A DNA stretch of 64,000 nt. Source: Capnocytophaga sp. Its GTDB lineage: Bacteria > Bacteroidota > Bacteroidia > Flavobacteriales > Flavobacteriaceae. The DNA lies in contig NZ_JAUNKD010000004.1 of the NCBI RefSeq assembly GCF_030532915.1, positions 1 to 64,000 of the forward strand, written 5' to 3'. Positions within the stretch are counted from its first letter, which is position 1; each line of letters begins with the position of its first letter. The notes beneath the pieces were generated by a model. The model did not search any database and was not told the DNA's origin. It worked only from the letters and a program-made list of their open reading frames with translations. The translations under genes were made by a program, and so were the position numbers. Below are positions 1-8,645 of the stretch, piece after piece.

Positions 1-539
1 TATTTGGAGCAGTGGTTTTCAGCACAGTAAGTGCACAAATCCAAAAAGGAAATTGGATGGTAGGTGGGCAAGTTGCCGATATGAAATTCACCAACGGATT
101 GAATATTAACCTATATCCGCAAGCAGGGTATTTCATTGCCGACAATTTTGCAGTAGGTGCGCTTGTAGGCTTGGGTGTTTACAAAGCCAAAGGGTCAAGC
201 GACACGCAAACAAACTGGAATTTGGGAGGTTTTGGTCGTTACTACATTGGTAAAGACTATGTAAATCTTTTGAAAAACGGACGTTTCTTCGGTGAAGGAA
301 GTTTCGGTTTTGGCGGAAACAATTCGAGCGTAGGAAGCACTACCAACGGAGTTGATTTAGGTGTAGGAGCCGGTTTTGCTTACTTCATTACTCGTAACAT
401 AAGTTTAGACGCAGTGCTTAAATTCAACGCTGTTGTAGGTGGTGGAAACACAGCCGGTCAAGGTGATTTGGGGCTTCGAATCGGTTTCCAAATTTTTCTT
501 CCAACAGCCAAAGTAAAAGCTGCTTTGCAAGACAAATAG
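1..539 (+). CDS. Outer-membrane beta-barrel protein (5' end outside window)
   Basis: The reading frame is open from base 3 and the visible start reads FGAVVFSTVSAQ, which looks like the end of a signal peptide cut after SA. The true start is therefore upstream of the window and the GTG at 12 is not the start. About 165 mature residues follow, with alternating hydrophobic and polar strands rich in Gly and aromatics (for example YFIADNFAVGALVGLGVY and LRIGFQIFL). This fits a small eight-strand porin-like barrel of the kind called outer membrane beta-barrel domain in Bacteroidota. A strong terminator follows. The exact subfamily and ligand cannot be told. Confidence 0.75.
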   Translation, partial: FGAVVFSTVSAQIQKGNWMVGGQVADMKFTNGLNINLYPQAGYFIADNFAVGALVGLGVYKAKGSSDTQTNWNLGGFGRYYIGKDYVNLLKNGRFFGEGSFGFGGNNSSVGSTTNGVDLGVGAGFAYFITRNISLDAVLKFNAVVGGGNTAGQGDLGLRIGFQIFLPTAKVKAALQDK

Positions 540-570
540 AAAATGTAAAATTATTTTTGTTAATTACTAT

Positions 571-606
571 TCCTCCGGCAATTTTTTGTCGGGGGATTTT
601 TTTTGC
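571..606 (+). terminator. Rho-independent terminator of the barrel gene
   Basis: TCCTCCGGCAA pairs with TTGTCGGGGGA (two G-U pairs) around a T-rich loop and is followed by eight T. It lies about 30 bases after the stop codon of the first gene. Confidence 0.8.
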
Positions 607-634
607 TTTAAATGTATACCGAAAAACCTTTGAA

Positions 635-667
635 ACCTTTGGCAAAGTTTCAAACTTTGCCAAAGGT
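635..667. repeat. Dispersed palindrome, copy 1 (perfect)
   Basis: ACCTTTGGCAAAGTT at 635-649, three bases, then the exact reverse complement at 653-667. Closely related palindromes lie at 781-810, 19014-19046 and 54681-54717. This copy opens a 21-bp periodic stretch. A REP-like element is a reasonable reading; no transposase is nearby. Confidence 0.85.
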
Positions 668-789
668 AAATATCCTTTCCTATTCTACATCTGAATATTT
701 TAAATCTATATCTGAATATGTTCAGCATACATTTAAATATTCTCAATCTACTTTTAGCAGTGATTTTTATCGTAAAAAAACTTTGGCAA
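664..789. repeat. 21-bp periodic array C (about 6 degenerate units)
   Basis: Units begin at 664, 685, 706, 727, 748 and 769, exactly 21 bp apart. The middle three are clearly related: CTACATCTGAATAT at 685, CTATATCTGAATAT at 706 and ATACATTTAAATAT at 727. The array runs from one dispersed palindrome into the next. One + frame (612-836) stays open through it and reads as degenerate heptapeptides such as STSEYFK and SISEYVQ, but it has no plausible start or known domain, so I treat the array as non-coding. It ends about 95 bp upstream of the antiporter promoter. Confidence 0.7.
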
Positions 790-810
790 AGTTTTGGAAC
801 TTTGACAAAG
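781..810. repeat. Dispersed palindrome, copy 2 (imperfect)
   Basis: CTTTGGCAAAGTT, then a short loop, then AACTTTGACAAAG. One arm position differs (GCC to GAC). It closes the 21-bp array that starts at the copy at 635. Confidence 0.75.
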
Positions 811-884
811 GCAACGCTTCTACTTTAATCTATTAATTTGGAAGTATATTTTTACAATAAATTAAATTTTTATAAAAATATATT

Positions 885-915
885 TTGACAATTGTGAAAT
901 AAACCTTATTTTTGC
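885..915 (+). promoter_or_regulatory. Promoter of the NhaC-family antiporter gene
   Basis: TTG (-33) at 885-887, a 19-base spacer, and TATTTTTG (-7, TAnnTTTG) at 907-914. Transcription would begin near 921, which rules out the upstream in-frame TTG at 912 and supports the ATG at 942. Confidence 0.75.
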
Positions 916-941
916 GTCGATTTTTAATTTTCTTCTGTAAA

Positions 942-2279
942 ATGTCCGAACGTAAAAAAACAACCATCCTTTCCGTGTTGCCCTTACTTGCATTTGTGGC
1001 GATTTTTTTAGGCAGCGGAATTTATTTCAATGATTTTTATTTGTTGCCCACGCCTTTGGTGGCATTGGCGGGCGTTTTTGTGGCGTTACTGGCCTATCGC
1101 GCGCCGCTTACCGAAAAAATAAATATCTTTTTTAAAGGAGCAGGGAATAGTAACGTGCTTATAATGTGCGTCATAATGCTTTTTGCGGGAGCCTTTGCAG
1201 CCGCAACAAAAGCCTCAGGCAGTGTAGATAGCATTGTGAATCTGGGTATTAATTACATCTCGCCTGCCTTTTTCCCGATTGAGATTTTTCTTATCGCATC
1301 GTTTTTGTCGTTTTCAACCGGAACGTCGGTGGGGACGATTACCACGCTGGCACCCATCGCATTGGGGTTGGCAACACAAAGTGATTTCAACATCTCACTG
1401 ATTGCGGCGTGCTTGCTCTCAGGGGCGATGTTCGGCGATAATCTTTCATTAATTTCCGACACCACCATAGCAGCCACACAAACAATGGGTTGCAAAATGA
1501 ACGAAAAAATGAAAGCGAACGTAAAAATAGCCTTACCGGCAGCTTTGGCTGCGGTAATTATTTTGTTGATTATCGGAAATTCACAAACCGAAATCGCAAT
1601 CACTGCCCCAAAAGATGATTTTAACATTATGTTGATACTGCCTTATGTGTCGGTTGTGGTGCTGTCTCTCTTCGGGGTGAATGTCTTTGCTTCGTTGCTT
1701 TCGGGCATCTTTTTTTCGGGTGTGTTGGGAATGGCGTATGGCAAATTTACGTTTCTTGAATTTACCAACCTTACGTATCAAGGGTTTAGCAATATGTCTG
1801 AAATATTCTTTTTGTTTTTCTTCACGGGCGGATTGGCGGCATTGGTGGAGCATTTCGGCGGGATTCGTTTTTTAATAGATTTGATTCGCAAACCGATACA
1901 ATCGGGCAAACGCGCCTTGCTAGGAATGGGTGTTTTGGTAAGTGCCGTTAATTTTTGCGTGGCTAACAACACGGTTTCAATTTTGATTGTCTCGCGGGTA
2001 TGTCGTGAACTGAAAGACAGATTTCCCATTCGTTCGCGCGATGCGGCTTCGGTGTTGGATATTTTTTCGTGCTATGTGCAGGGCGTTATTCCGTATGGGG
2101 CGCAAGTGCTTGCCATTGTTGAACTTAGTCAGGAAAAGGTGCGTTATCCGGAACTTGTGGGCTATTCGGTTTATTTGCATTTGTTGCTGATTTCAACTCT
2201 GATTTACATTTTTATTTATAAAGGAAGGAAAAAAGGTGCAACGCCTCACGAAAATGTTTCTGACTTGCAAACGAATTAA
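942..2279 (+). CDS. NhaC-family Na+/H+ antiporter
   Basis: A 445-residue inner-membrane protein with about eleven hydrophobic segments. Family hallmarks are visible: the Ser/Thr/Gly-rich stretch SFSTGTSVGTITTLAP near residues 123-138 and GDNLSLISDTTIAATQ at about 165-180, both typical of the NhaC branch. It should exchange Na+ (or another small cation or organic substrate) for protons. The longer frame begins inside the promoter, so ATG 942 (MSERKKTT) is chosen. It is monocistronic: a separate promoter precedes the next gene. The true substrate is uncertain, because NhaC relatives include malate/lactate and Na+/H+ exchangers. Confidence 0.88.
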   Translation: MSERKKTTILSVLPLLAFVAIFLGSGIYFNDFYLLPTPLVALAGVFVALLAYRAPLTEKINIFFKGAGNSNVLIMCVIMLFAGAFAAATKASGSVDSIVNLGINYISPAFFPIEIFLIASFLSFSTGTSVGTITTLAPIALGLATQSDFNISLIAACLLSGAMFGDNLSLISDTTIAATQTMGCKMNEKMKANVKIALPAALAAVIILLIIGNSQTEIAITAPKDDFNIMLILPYVSVVVLSLFGVNVFASLLSGIFFSGVLGMAYGKFTFLEFTNLTYQGFSNMSEIFFLFFFTGGLAALVEHFGGIRFLIDLIRKPIQSGKRALLGMGVLVSAVNFCVANNTVSILIVSRVCRELKDRFPIRSRDAASVLDIFSCYVQGVIPYGAQVLAIVELSQEKVRYPELVGYSVYLHLLLISTLIYIFIYKGRKKGATPHENVSDLQTN

Positions 2280-2282
2280 AAA

Positions 2283-2314
2283 TTGCTGATTACGAATATA
2301 TTTCGTACCTTTGC
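2283..2314 (+). promoter_or_regulatory. Promoter of the coaX run
   Basis: TTG at 2283-2285, a 20-base spacer, and TACCTTTG at 2306-2313. This is a near-ideal Bacteroidota sigma-ABfr promoter, about 36 bases before the coaX ATG. Confidence 0.8.
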
Positions 2315-2349
2315 GAGGTTTTAATTTTTCCAAATACACAGAAAAATAA

Positions 2350-3084
2350 ATGAATTTAATCATTGATGAAGGAAATAGTTCGGTGAAGGTTGCTGTTTTT
2401 GAAGCCCAAAAACCGATTTTTTTTCGTACCTTTGCAAAATCTGATTTTCAGAAAGGAATTACACGGGAAATCGATTTCTCAATTATAACGCACGGCATCA
2501 TAGCTTCGGTGGTGGAAAATGCGCCTCAACGTTTTTCATTTTTAAGCGAAAAAGTAGCGAATTTACTTTTTATGGACGCTCAAACCCCGATGCCTTTTGT
2601 TAATAATTATGCCACACCGCACACACTGGGCATTGACCGGTTGGCATTGATGGCGGCGGCAGTAACGCGGTATCCGCAAGAAAATGTGTTAGTTATTGAT
2701 GCCGGTACGTGCATAACTTTTGATGTGATGACCCAAAAAGGCATTTATTTGGGTGGGGCTATTGCGCCGGGTATTGCAATGCGTTTGCGGGCAATGCACG
2801 CGTTTACCTCCAAACTTCCTTTGCTTGACGAAACGGATTTTAACACCACCGATTTTGTTGGAAATTCAACAAAATCGTGTATGCTCTCGGGGGTTTATAA
2901 CAATGTGGTACGCGAAATTGAGGGGGTAATTACCCAATATGAGCAAAAATTTGAGCATTTACGCACCATTTTAACGGGTGGCAATCATCTTTTTTTGGTT
3001 GAAAACATAAAAAATCGCATATTTGCAAACTCATTTTTTTTGCTGGAAGGGCTCAACGCCATTTTGGAGTGGCAAAAAAAATGA
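2350..3084 (+). CDS. coaX: Type III pantothenate kinase
   Basis: A 244-residue cytoplasmic enzyme that phosphorylates pantothenate, the first step of coenzyme A synthesis. Seen: the N-terminal phosphate loop DEGNSSVK (residues 6-13, DxGN), GIDR (94-97), the second nucleotide motif VIDAGTCITFDV (115-126) and GGAIAPGI (135-142). All are characteristic of CoaX rather than CoaA. The length matches the family. It heads a + strand run with an outer-membrane protein gene, a TPR gene and lptC, an order I recall as common in Flavobacteriia. Confidence 0.95.
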   Translation: MNLIIDEGNSSVKVAVFEAQKPIFFRTFAKSDFQKGITREIDFSIITHGIIASVVENAPQRFSFLSEKVANLLFMDAQTPMPFVNNYATPHTLGIDRLALMAAAVTRYPQENVLVIDAGTCITFDVMTQKGIYLGGAIAPGIAMRLRAMHAFTSKLPLLDETDFNTTDFVGNSTKSCMLSGVYNNVVREIEGVITQYEQKFEHLRTILTGGNHLFLVENIKNRIFANSFFLLEGLNAILEWQKK

Positions 3085-3115
3085 TTTTAGTAAAACAACA
3101 ACAATTTCATTACAT

Positions 3116-4399
3116 ATGAATAAAAAAATAATTACACTTATTATAGCTTTATTTGCAGTAACTTACGCTACATATTCACAACAAACAACCGAATCACCGT
3201 ACTCATACTACGGCATTGGTGAGCTCAATTTTGACGGAACGGTTGAAGAGCGTGCTATGGGCGGAATCGGGGTTTATGCCGACAGCACCCGCGTTAATAT
3301 GCAAAATCCGGCGGCACTTTCAAAACTGAAATACACCGCTTTTTCTGCCGGAATTTCATTCGTGCAAAAAAATCTTTCATCAAATGAAGCAAAAGTTAAA
3401 AGTGGAGCTACGGGTTTCAATTACATTTATTTAGGCTTCCCAATTGTTGATAAATGGGGCGTGGCAGCAGGTTTACTTCCTTTTTCATCAGTGGGTTATA
3501 AATTAGCTGCTTCTCAAACGATTAACAATCAAACACATTTGAGTCAGTTTGAAGGAAAAGGAAACGTGAATCAGGCTTTTCTTTCAAGCGGATACGACCT
3601 TTATAAAGGATTGAGCGTTGGGTTTTCGTTAAAATATCACTTTGGATACACCGAAATGAATGACAAACTCTCAATCTCAAACGTTGATTTTTTTACGCAA
3701 GAGTACAGTAAATCGATTTACAAAGGGCTGACAAGCTCTTTGGGACTGTATTATGAAAAACCGCTAAAAGGGCGATTGAAAATATCATCTTCATTGGTTT
3801 ATACACCTCAAAGCAAGCTGACTTCAACCAATGAACGCATCGTATCAACTTTTGGTTATGCTTTTGCGGGGCAGTCATTTACCTTGGTTGAAAAAGAAAA
3901 ACAAGTGAAGGATTTAAACGCCTTGGGATTGGCTCAAACCAAACTCACATTGCCTTCTCAATTGGAAATCGGCTTCGGCATCGGGGAACACCAAAAATGG
4001 CTTGCTGCGGTGGAGTATACACACTCACAGACTAAAAATTTCGCAAATCCGTTTTTGTCGGCAACCAATGTAACGTATGAAAACGGATATAAAATTTCAG
4101 TTGGCGGATTTTATATTCCTCAGCATACTTCGTTTACAAACTATTTTAAACGAATTACTTACCGTGCCGGACTTCGGTATGAAAAAACAGGAATTGTATT
4201 AAATAATGAATCAATTAATGACTTTGGCATATCTTTTGGTGTAAGTTTACCCGTAAGAGGTTTTTCAAACGTGACAACCTCTCTTGAATACGGAAAAAAA
4301 GGTACTTTAAAACAAAATTTGATTAAAGAGAACTATTTGAATTTAAGAGTCGGATTTACTTTGAACGACAAATGGTTCCAAAGAACTAAATATCAGTAA
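3116..4399 (+). CDS. Outer-membrane protein, FadL/OMPP1-like barrel
   Basis: 427 residues beginning MNKKIITLIIALFAVTYA, a signal peptide cleaved near YSQ. The mature N-terminus YSYYGIGELNFDGTVEERAM and the phrase NMQNPAALS resemble flavobacterial outer-membrane transport (FadL/OMPP1-type) proteins; the rest is beta-strand rich and ends in an aromatic segment. An upstream in-frame start at 3023 would overlap coaX and precede the signal peptide, so ATG 3116 is chosen. It lies 31 bases after coaX and 21 bases before the TPR gene. Cargo is unknown. Confidence 0.75.
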   Translation: MNKKIITLIIALFAVTYATYSQQTTESPYSYYGIGELNFDGTVEERAMGGIGVYADSTRVNMQNPAALSKLKYTAFSAGISFVQKNLSSNEAKVKSGATGFNYIYLGFPIVDKWGVAAGLLPFSSVGYKLAASQTINNQTHLSQFEGKGNVNQAFLSSGYDLYKGLSVGFSLKYHFGYTEMNDKLSISNVDFFTQEYSKSIYKGLTSSLGLYYEKPLKGRLKISSSLVYTPQSKLTSTNERIVSTFGYAFAGQSFTLVEKEKQVKDLNALGLAQTKLTLPSQLEIGFGIGEHQKWLAAVEYTHSQTKNFANPFLSATNVTYENGYKISVGGFYIPQHTSFTNYFKRITYRAGLRYEKTGIVLNNESINDFGISFGVSLPVRGFSNVTTSLEYGKKGTLKQNLIKENYLNLRVGFTLNDKWFQRTKYQ

Positions 4400-4420
4400 G
4401 AACAATAAAAACAAACGAAA

Positions 4421-5764
4421 ATGAAAAGAAAAATTTTATTAGCGGCATTCGTTGCAAGTGTTTTTTACGCAACCAACGTGCAGGCACAGGGTTGCGAGCA
4501 AGATGTAGAAATCAAGCAAAATCTTTCATTGTTTAATGAAGATGCAAAAGCAAAACGATATGATGCAGCCTATCCGGTTTGGAAATCGGTTTATGAAAAA
4601 TGTCCAAGCATCAATGCAGCCGTTTTTACACGTGGTGAAGTTATTTTAAAACATAAAATATCAAAGAGTAATGGTGCTGAAAAAGAGCAATTCATAAAAG
4701 ATTTGAACAAACTTTATCAAGACTATAATAAATACTTCCCTACGCGTTACGCTACTGCTAATGTGTATGTTGACCAAGCAATGTTGGCTTTTGACCAAAA
4801 AACGGCAGGCAGTAAAGAAATCTACGGATTGCTTCATAAAGCCTTTACCGAAGACAAAGCCAACTTCAAAAATGAAAAAGCACTTTACTTGTACTTTTCA
4901 GAATTGGTTTCGTTGTACGAAAAAAATGAAAAAGCACTACAAGATGTGTTTAACACCTATGATGACGTGGTTGAAAAAATTCAGGAAGAAAAAAATCACC
5001 TATCAGAAACCATCAACAAGTTTATTGCTCAGGAAGAAGCAGGTACTATTGGCGATAAAGACAAAAAAAGTTTGGAAGCAGCCCGTAAACGGGTTGATAA
5101 CTATGAACTTATCGGAGAAAGCATCGATGCTAAGTTAGGTAAATTAGCTGATTGTGATAACTTGATTCCGCTTTACAACAAAACCTTTGAAGCGAACAAA
5201 AGCAATGAAGAGTGGCTACGCCGTGCAGCCGGAAAAATGGCTGACAAAGATTGTACCAGCGACCCGCTTTTCGTGAAAATCGTTAGTTCATTACACCAAT
5301 TATCACCTTCGGCTTCATCAGCTTATTATTTGGGGGTGCTTAATGACCGAAATAAAAATTCAGCCAAAGCCGTTGAATATTACAACGAATCAGTACGTTT
5401 GGAGACAGATAACCTTAAGAAAGCTAAAATCTTGACCAAAATTGCGTCAAAACATTCAAAAGCAGGTGCTGTTAAGTATGCACAAGAGGCTTTGAAGTAC
5501 AATCCGTCAAACTCTGATGCGTATCGTATTATGGCTCAGGCTTATGCTTCCAGCGCCAATGAGTGCGGAACTACAACTTTTGAAAAACGTGCCGTATATT
5601 GGTTGGCAGCCAGCACCGCCCGCAAAGGAGGTTTGGAGAGTTTAGCAAAACACTACGATGCCTTAGCGCCAAGTAAGGTTGATATTTTTGAATCAGGAAT
5701 GGCAGGAAAAACCATCGCACTTAAATGCTGGGTGGGGCAATCTGTAAAAGTTCCGGCGTTGTAA
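4421..5764 (+). CDS. Exported TPR-repeat protein
   Basis: 447 residues with signal peptide MKRKILLAAFVASVFYATNVQAQG. The mature part starts with two cysteine-containing helices (LFNEDAKAKRYDAAYPVWKSVYEKCPS) and is helical throughout. TPR-like units are clearest at about residues 295-380 (YYLGVLNDRNKNSAKAVEYYNESV and YAQEALKYNPSNSDAYRIMAQAY). The central part has a predicted coiled coil (VVEKIQEEKNHLSETINKF). Position between an OMP gene and lptC suggests an envelope assembly or scaffolding role, which is an inference. No enzyme motif is visible. Confidence 0.8.
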   Translation: MKRKILLAAFVASVFYATNVQAQGCEQDVEIKQNLSLFNEDAKAKRYDAAYPVWKSVYEKCPSINAAVFTRGEVILKHKISKSNGAEKEQFIKDLNKLYQDYNKYFPTRYATANVYVDQAMLAFDQKTAGSKEIYGLLHKAFTEDKANFKNEKALYLYFSELVSLYEKNEKALQDVFNTYDDVVEKIQEEKNHLSETINKFIAQEEAGTIGDKDKKSLEAARKRVDNYELIGESIDAKLGKLADCDNLIPLYNKTFEANKSNEEWLRRAAGKMADKDCTSDPLFVKIVSSLHQLSPSASSAYYLGVLNDRNKNSAKAVEYYNESVRLETDNLKKAKILTKIASKHSKAGAVKYAQEALKYNPSNSDAYRIMAQAYASSANECGTTTFEKRAVYWLAASTARKGGLESLAKHYDALAPSKVDIFESGMAGKTIALKCWVGQSVKVPAL

Positions 5765-5766
5765 TT

Positions 5767-6339
5767 ATGAGATTTTGTGTCATATCATATGATTTATTGA
5801 GAAGCGTTGCCGTACTTTGTTGTATGGCAATGCTTTTTTCGTGTAGCAACGACTTGAAGAGCTTGCAACAAATGAACGTGGTTCACAAATTCCCACAGGG
5901 CGAAGTGTATGATTTTAAATTGGTTTACACCGATTCAACCAAAGTGGTTGCCATCATCACCAGCAAGCAAAACAATGATTTTTCAAATCAGCGTTTTCCG
6001 TATTCCGAATTTCCCAAAGGAGTAACCGTTGATTTTTTTGATAATCAAAATAATAAAAATACCGTTACGGCAAAATACGGAATTATTTACAACAACTCAC
6101 AAATGGTTGAACTTCGTGACAGTGTGGTTTTAACAACTCACGAAGGAAAAAAACTGGAAACCGCGCAACTTTTCTGGGACCAAAAACAAGATTGGGTCTT
6201 TACCGAAAAAGAATTTACCTTTACCGACTCTGCCAAAGGAACCCTAACCAAAGGCGTGGGCATTGATTTTGATAAGGCATTTTCAACCGTAAAGGCTCAT
6301 AAAACCACGGGGATTTTAGCTATTGAAGATAAAGAATAA
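5767..6339 (+). CDS. lptC: LPS-export periplasmic protein LptC
   Basis: 190 residues starting at ATG 5767, two bases after the TPR gene stop, so translational coupling is likely. The N-terminus has a hydrophobic stretch ending MLFSC (Cys 26), suggesting a lipoprotein or membrane anchor. The body has the LptC/OstA-type beta pattern: GVTVDFFDNQNNKNTVTAKYGIIYNN, VELRDSVVLTTHEGKKLETAQLFWDQ and FTDSAKGTLTKGVGIDFD. LptC passes lipopolysaccharide from the LptBFG ABC transporter to LptA. The alternative start at 5725 would overlap the upstream gene. Confidence 0.85.
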   Translation: MRFCVISYDLLRSVAVLCCMAMLFSCSNDLKSLQQMNVVHKFPQGEVYDFKLVYTDSTKVVAIITSKQNNDFSNQRFPYSEFPKGVTVDFFDNQNNKNTVTAKYGIIYNNSQMVELRDSVVLTTHEGKKLETAQLFWDQKQDWVFTEKEFTFTDSAKGTLTKGVGIDFDKAFSTVKAHKTTGILAIEDKE

Positions 6340-6399
6340 GCAAAGTCCGTAAAAAAATCAGCATTTTTAAGCATTTATCTTTTTAAAATTAATAACATT

Positions 6400-6603
6400 A
6401 TGAACACACGAATATTTTTTGAATACGCCTATTTAGCCATCTGCGGATTTTCAATTTACGAAGCCGTTCGTTACTGGAATTCAGCTGATAAGCAATCGTT
6501 TTATATGTATGTCTTCTTTGCAGTGGCTTCGTTAGGTATGTTTTTTTTAAGACGAATAACGCGCAAACGCCACGAAGACAAAAATTCAAAACAGCAACCG
6601 TAA
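6400..6603 (+). CDS. Small conserved membrane protein
   Basis: 67 residues with two hydrophobic segments (about 5-25 and 33-50) and a basic tail RRITRKRHEDKNSK. It follows lptC by 60 bases on the same strand. No enzymatic motif is seen. The spacing and codon pattern support a real gene; its function is unknown and a link to LPS export is only positional. Confidence 0.6.
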   Translation: MNTRIFFEYAYLAICGFSIYEAVRYWNSADKQSFYMYVFFAVASLGMFFLRRITRKRHEDKNSKQQP

Positions 6604-6617
6604 ATTAAAACGGAAAA

Positions 6618-6648
6618 TTGCCAATTGTCATTTTTTTTGTACTTTTGT
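6618..6648 (+). promoter_or_regulatory. Promoter of the IPExxxVDY-pyk operon
   Basis: TTG at 6618-6620, a 19-base spacer, and TACTTTTG at 6640-6647. It lies inside the longest reading frame (which opens at 6625) and so fixes the gene start at ATG 6670. Confidence 0.75.
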
Positions 6649-6669
6649 CGCCCTAAAGTATATGTCGGT

Positions 6670-7143
6670 ATGATTGTACATAAATTGTCAGATTACTTTT
6701 TTGATGATGATTTTACGTTAATTGCCATTCACACCACGTTGGAAGATTATCGGTTGGCGTACTTCTTAAATAAAGTATTAAATTTGCGATTTTCAAGAAG
6801 TTACAATCGATGTGATTTGAAAAATATTGAAAACGGCAAAGGGTTTTCATATTTCTGTTGGAACGACAAAGCCTCAAAAATAGCGTGGCATTGCTTTGCC
6901 AATAAGTTGGTTTTCGAGCAAAAAACACCACAAACATCACTTTTCAGCCAAATGACCTTGGTTCATTATTTGGTGGACAGTAAAAAAAAAGTTGATTTTT
7001 TCTTAAAAATGGACGGGCAAGGAACTTTAAAAACCCAAGAAGTAATTGAAAAAATCGTAACAATACCCAATGTAACAGCCGCATACACAATAAACACAGA
7101 CACACTAAGTTCAAAACATAAATTAATATTTCAAGAATGTTAA
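6670..7143 (+). CDS. IPExxxVDY family protein
   Basis: 157 residues, cytoplasmic. The N-terminus MIVHKLSDYFFDDDFTLIAIHTTLEDYRLAYFLN followed by LNLRFSRSYN is the pattern I associate with flavobacterial IPExxxVDY proteins, a family without known biochemical function that is usually placed directly before pyruvate kinase. Its stop overlaps the pyk start by seven bases, so translational coupling is likely. The start is chosen at ATG 6670, because the upstream part of the frame contains the promoter. Confidence 0.75.
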   Translation: MIVHKLSDYFFDDDFTLIAIHTTLEDYRLAYFLNKVLNLRFSRSYNRCDLKNIENGKGFSYFCWNDKASKIAWHCFANKLVFEQKTPQTSLFSQMTLVHYLVDSKKKVDFFLKMDGQGTLKTQEVIEKIVTIPNVTAAYTINTDTLSSKHKLIFQEC

Positions 7144-8588
7144 GCACAAAAAAAACTAAAATTGTAGCGACTTTGGGTCCTGCTACCGATACACGTGAAA
7201 TTCTTAAAGATATGATGGAAGCAGGCGTAAACGTGTTTCGCATCAATTTTTCACACGCTGATTATGACGACGTAAAGCGCCGCATTGAAATGATTCGTTC
7301 CATCAATAAAGAATTTGGTTTCAATACCGCTATTTTGGCTGACCTTCAAGGACCGAAATTGCGCGTGGGCGTTATGGAAGACGGCGCTGTGGTAAAGCCC
7401 GGTGACAGAATTACCTTCGTTACCGGTGAGCCGTTCGTGGGTGACAAACAGCGCGTTTATATGAATTACAAAACCTTCCCGAAAGATGTAAAGCCCGGTG
7501 AGCGTATTTTGCTTGATGACGGAAAGCTCATCTTTGAGGTGGTTTCGACCAATCAGGATAACGAAGTGGAAGCCAAGGTGATACAAGGCGGACCTTTAAA
7601 ATCAAAAAAAGGCGTAAACCTGCCCAACACCAACGTTTCATTACCGGCTCTTACCGAAAAAGACGTGAAAGACGCTATGTTTGCCATCTCACAAGAGGTA
7701 GATTGGTTTGCTCTTTCGTTTGTGCGCCATCCGAAAGATATTCAAGATTTAAAGGATTTAATTACCGAAAATGCAAGTAACCGCATTCCGATTATTGCCA
7801 AAATTGAAAAACCCGAAGCCTTGGTGAATATTGATAAAATTATGGCAAATTGTGACGGAATTATGGTGGCACGAGGCGATTTGGGTGTGGAAATTCCGGC
7901 AGAGGAAGTTCCGTTAATCCAAAAAGAATTGGTGCATAAAGCAAAACTCAACCACATTCCGGTAATTATTGCTACACAAATGATGGAAAGTATGATTTCG
8001 AGTCTTACCCCTACGCGCGCCGAAGTGAATGATGTGGGTAACTCGGTAATGGACGGTGCTGATGCCGTGATGCTTTCGGGCGAAACTTCCGTTGGAGAAT
8101 ATCCCGTACAAGTAATTCAGCAAATGAGCCGAATTATCAAAAGCGTTGAAGAATCAGAACTGATTAAAGTACCGATGCTTACGCCCTTTGTGCGTTCGGG
8201 ACGTTATGTTACAAATTCCATTTGTTTCCACGCCGCCACAATGGCTAATGAAATGAATGCCAAAGTAATATCAACATTGACAAACAGTGGATACACGGCT
8301 TATCGAATTTCGTCATACCGACCCAATTCACATATTTTGGTCTTTACGTCAAGCAAGCGTATTTTAACGCAACTCAGTCTGCTTTGGGGCGTTACGACTT
8401 TCTATTATGACAGATTTGTTTCAACCGATGAGACCATTGAAGACGTAAACCATATTGCCAACGAAAAAGGCTATGTGAATATGGGTGATATTATGATAAG
8501 CCTTGCCGCAATGCCGATTCAAGGCAAAGGAAAAGTAAACACATTGCGCGTTTCTGAAATTGATTCGTGTGCAATTAAAGCAAAATAA
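7137..8588 (+). CDS. pyk: Pyruvate kinase
   Basis: 483 residues. It converts phosphoenolpyruvate and ADP to pyruvate and ATP in glycolysis. Seen: the N-terminal KIVATLGPATD and GVNVFRINFSHAD; the inserted B domain (about 75-170); the catalytic core IIAKIEKPEAL (active-site Lys and Glu), GIMVARGDLGVEI and ATQMMESMISSLTPTRAEVNDV; and the C-terminal domain with VISTLTNSGYTA. Full family length. It is co-transcribed with, and overlaps, the IPExxxVDY gene and ends at a bidirectional terminator. Confidence 0.97.
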   Translation: MLSTKKTKIVATLGPATDTREILKDMMEAGVNVFRINFSHADYDDVKRRIEMIRSINKEFGFNTAILADLQGPKLRVGVMEDGAVVKPGDRITFVTGEPFVGDKQRVYMNYKTFPKDVKPGERILLDDGKLIFEVVSTNQDNEVEAKVIQGGPLKSKKGVNLPNTNVSLPALTEKDVKDAMFAISQEVDWFALSFVRHPKDIQDLKDLITENASNRIPIIAKIEKPEALVNIDKIMANCDGIMVARGDLGVEIPAEEVPLIQKELVHKAKLNHIPVIIATQMMESMISSLTPTRAEVNDVGNSVMDGADAVMLSGETSVGEYPVQVIQQMSRIIKSVEESELIKVPMLTPFVRSGRYVTNSICFHAATMANEMNAKVISTLTNSGYTAYRISSYRPNSHILVFTSSKRILTQLSLLWGVTTFYYDRFVSTDETIEDVNHIANEKGYVNMGDIMISLAAMPIQGKGKVNTLRVSEIDSCAIKAK

Positions 8589-8609
8589 AGTTGTTTTTAG
8601 AATTTTGTT

Positions 8610-8645
8610 AAAAAAAATAGTAGCATAATCGCTACTATTTTTTTT
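8610..8645. terminator. Bidirectional terminator between pyk and the DUF2059 gene
   Basis: AAAAAAAATAGTAGC (8610-8624) and its reverse complement (8631-8645) around a six-base loop. A and T runs on both sides serve the two convergent genes; it touches the stop codon of the minus-strand gene. Confidence 0.85.

Noticed and set aside
612..836. Open frame of 74 codons across the palindromes and array C
   Set aside because: It is made of the two palindromes plus a 21-bp array. No ribosome site or domain; the same kind of frame occurs by chance when 21-bp repeats lack stops.
2422..2435. Promoter-like TTTCGTACCTTTGC inside coaX, identical to the coaX -7 region
   Set aside because: No -33 box at the right distance, and it encodes ordinary coaX residues. 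Probably coincidence.
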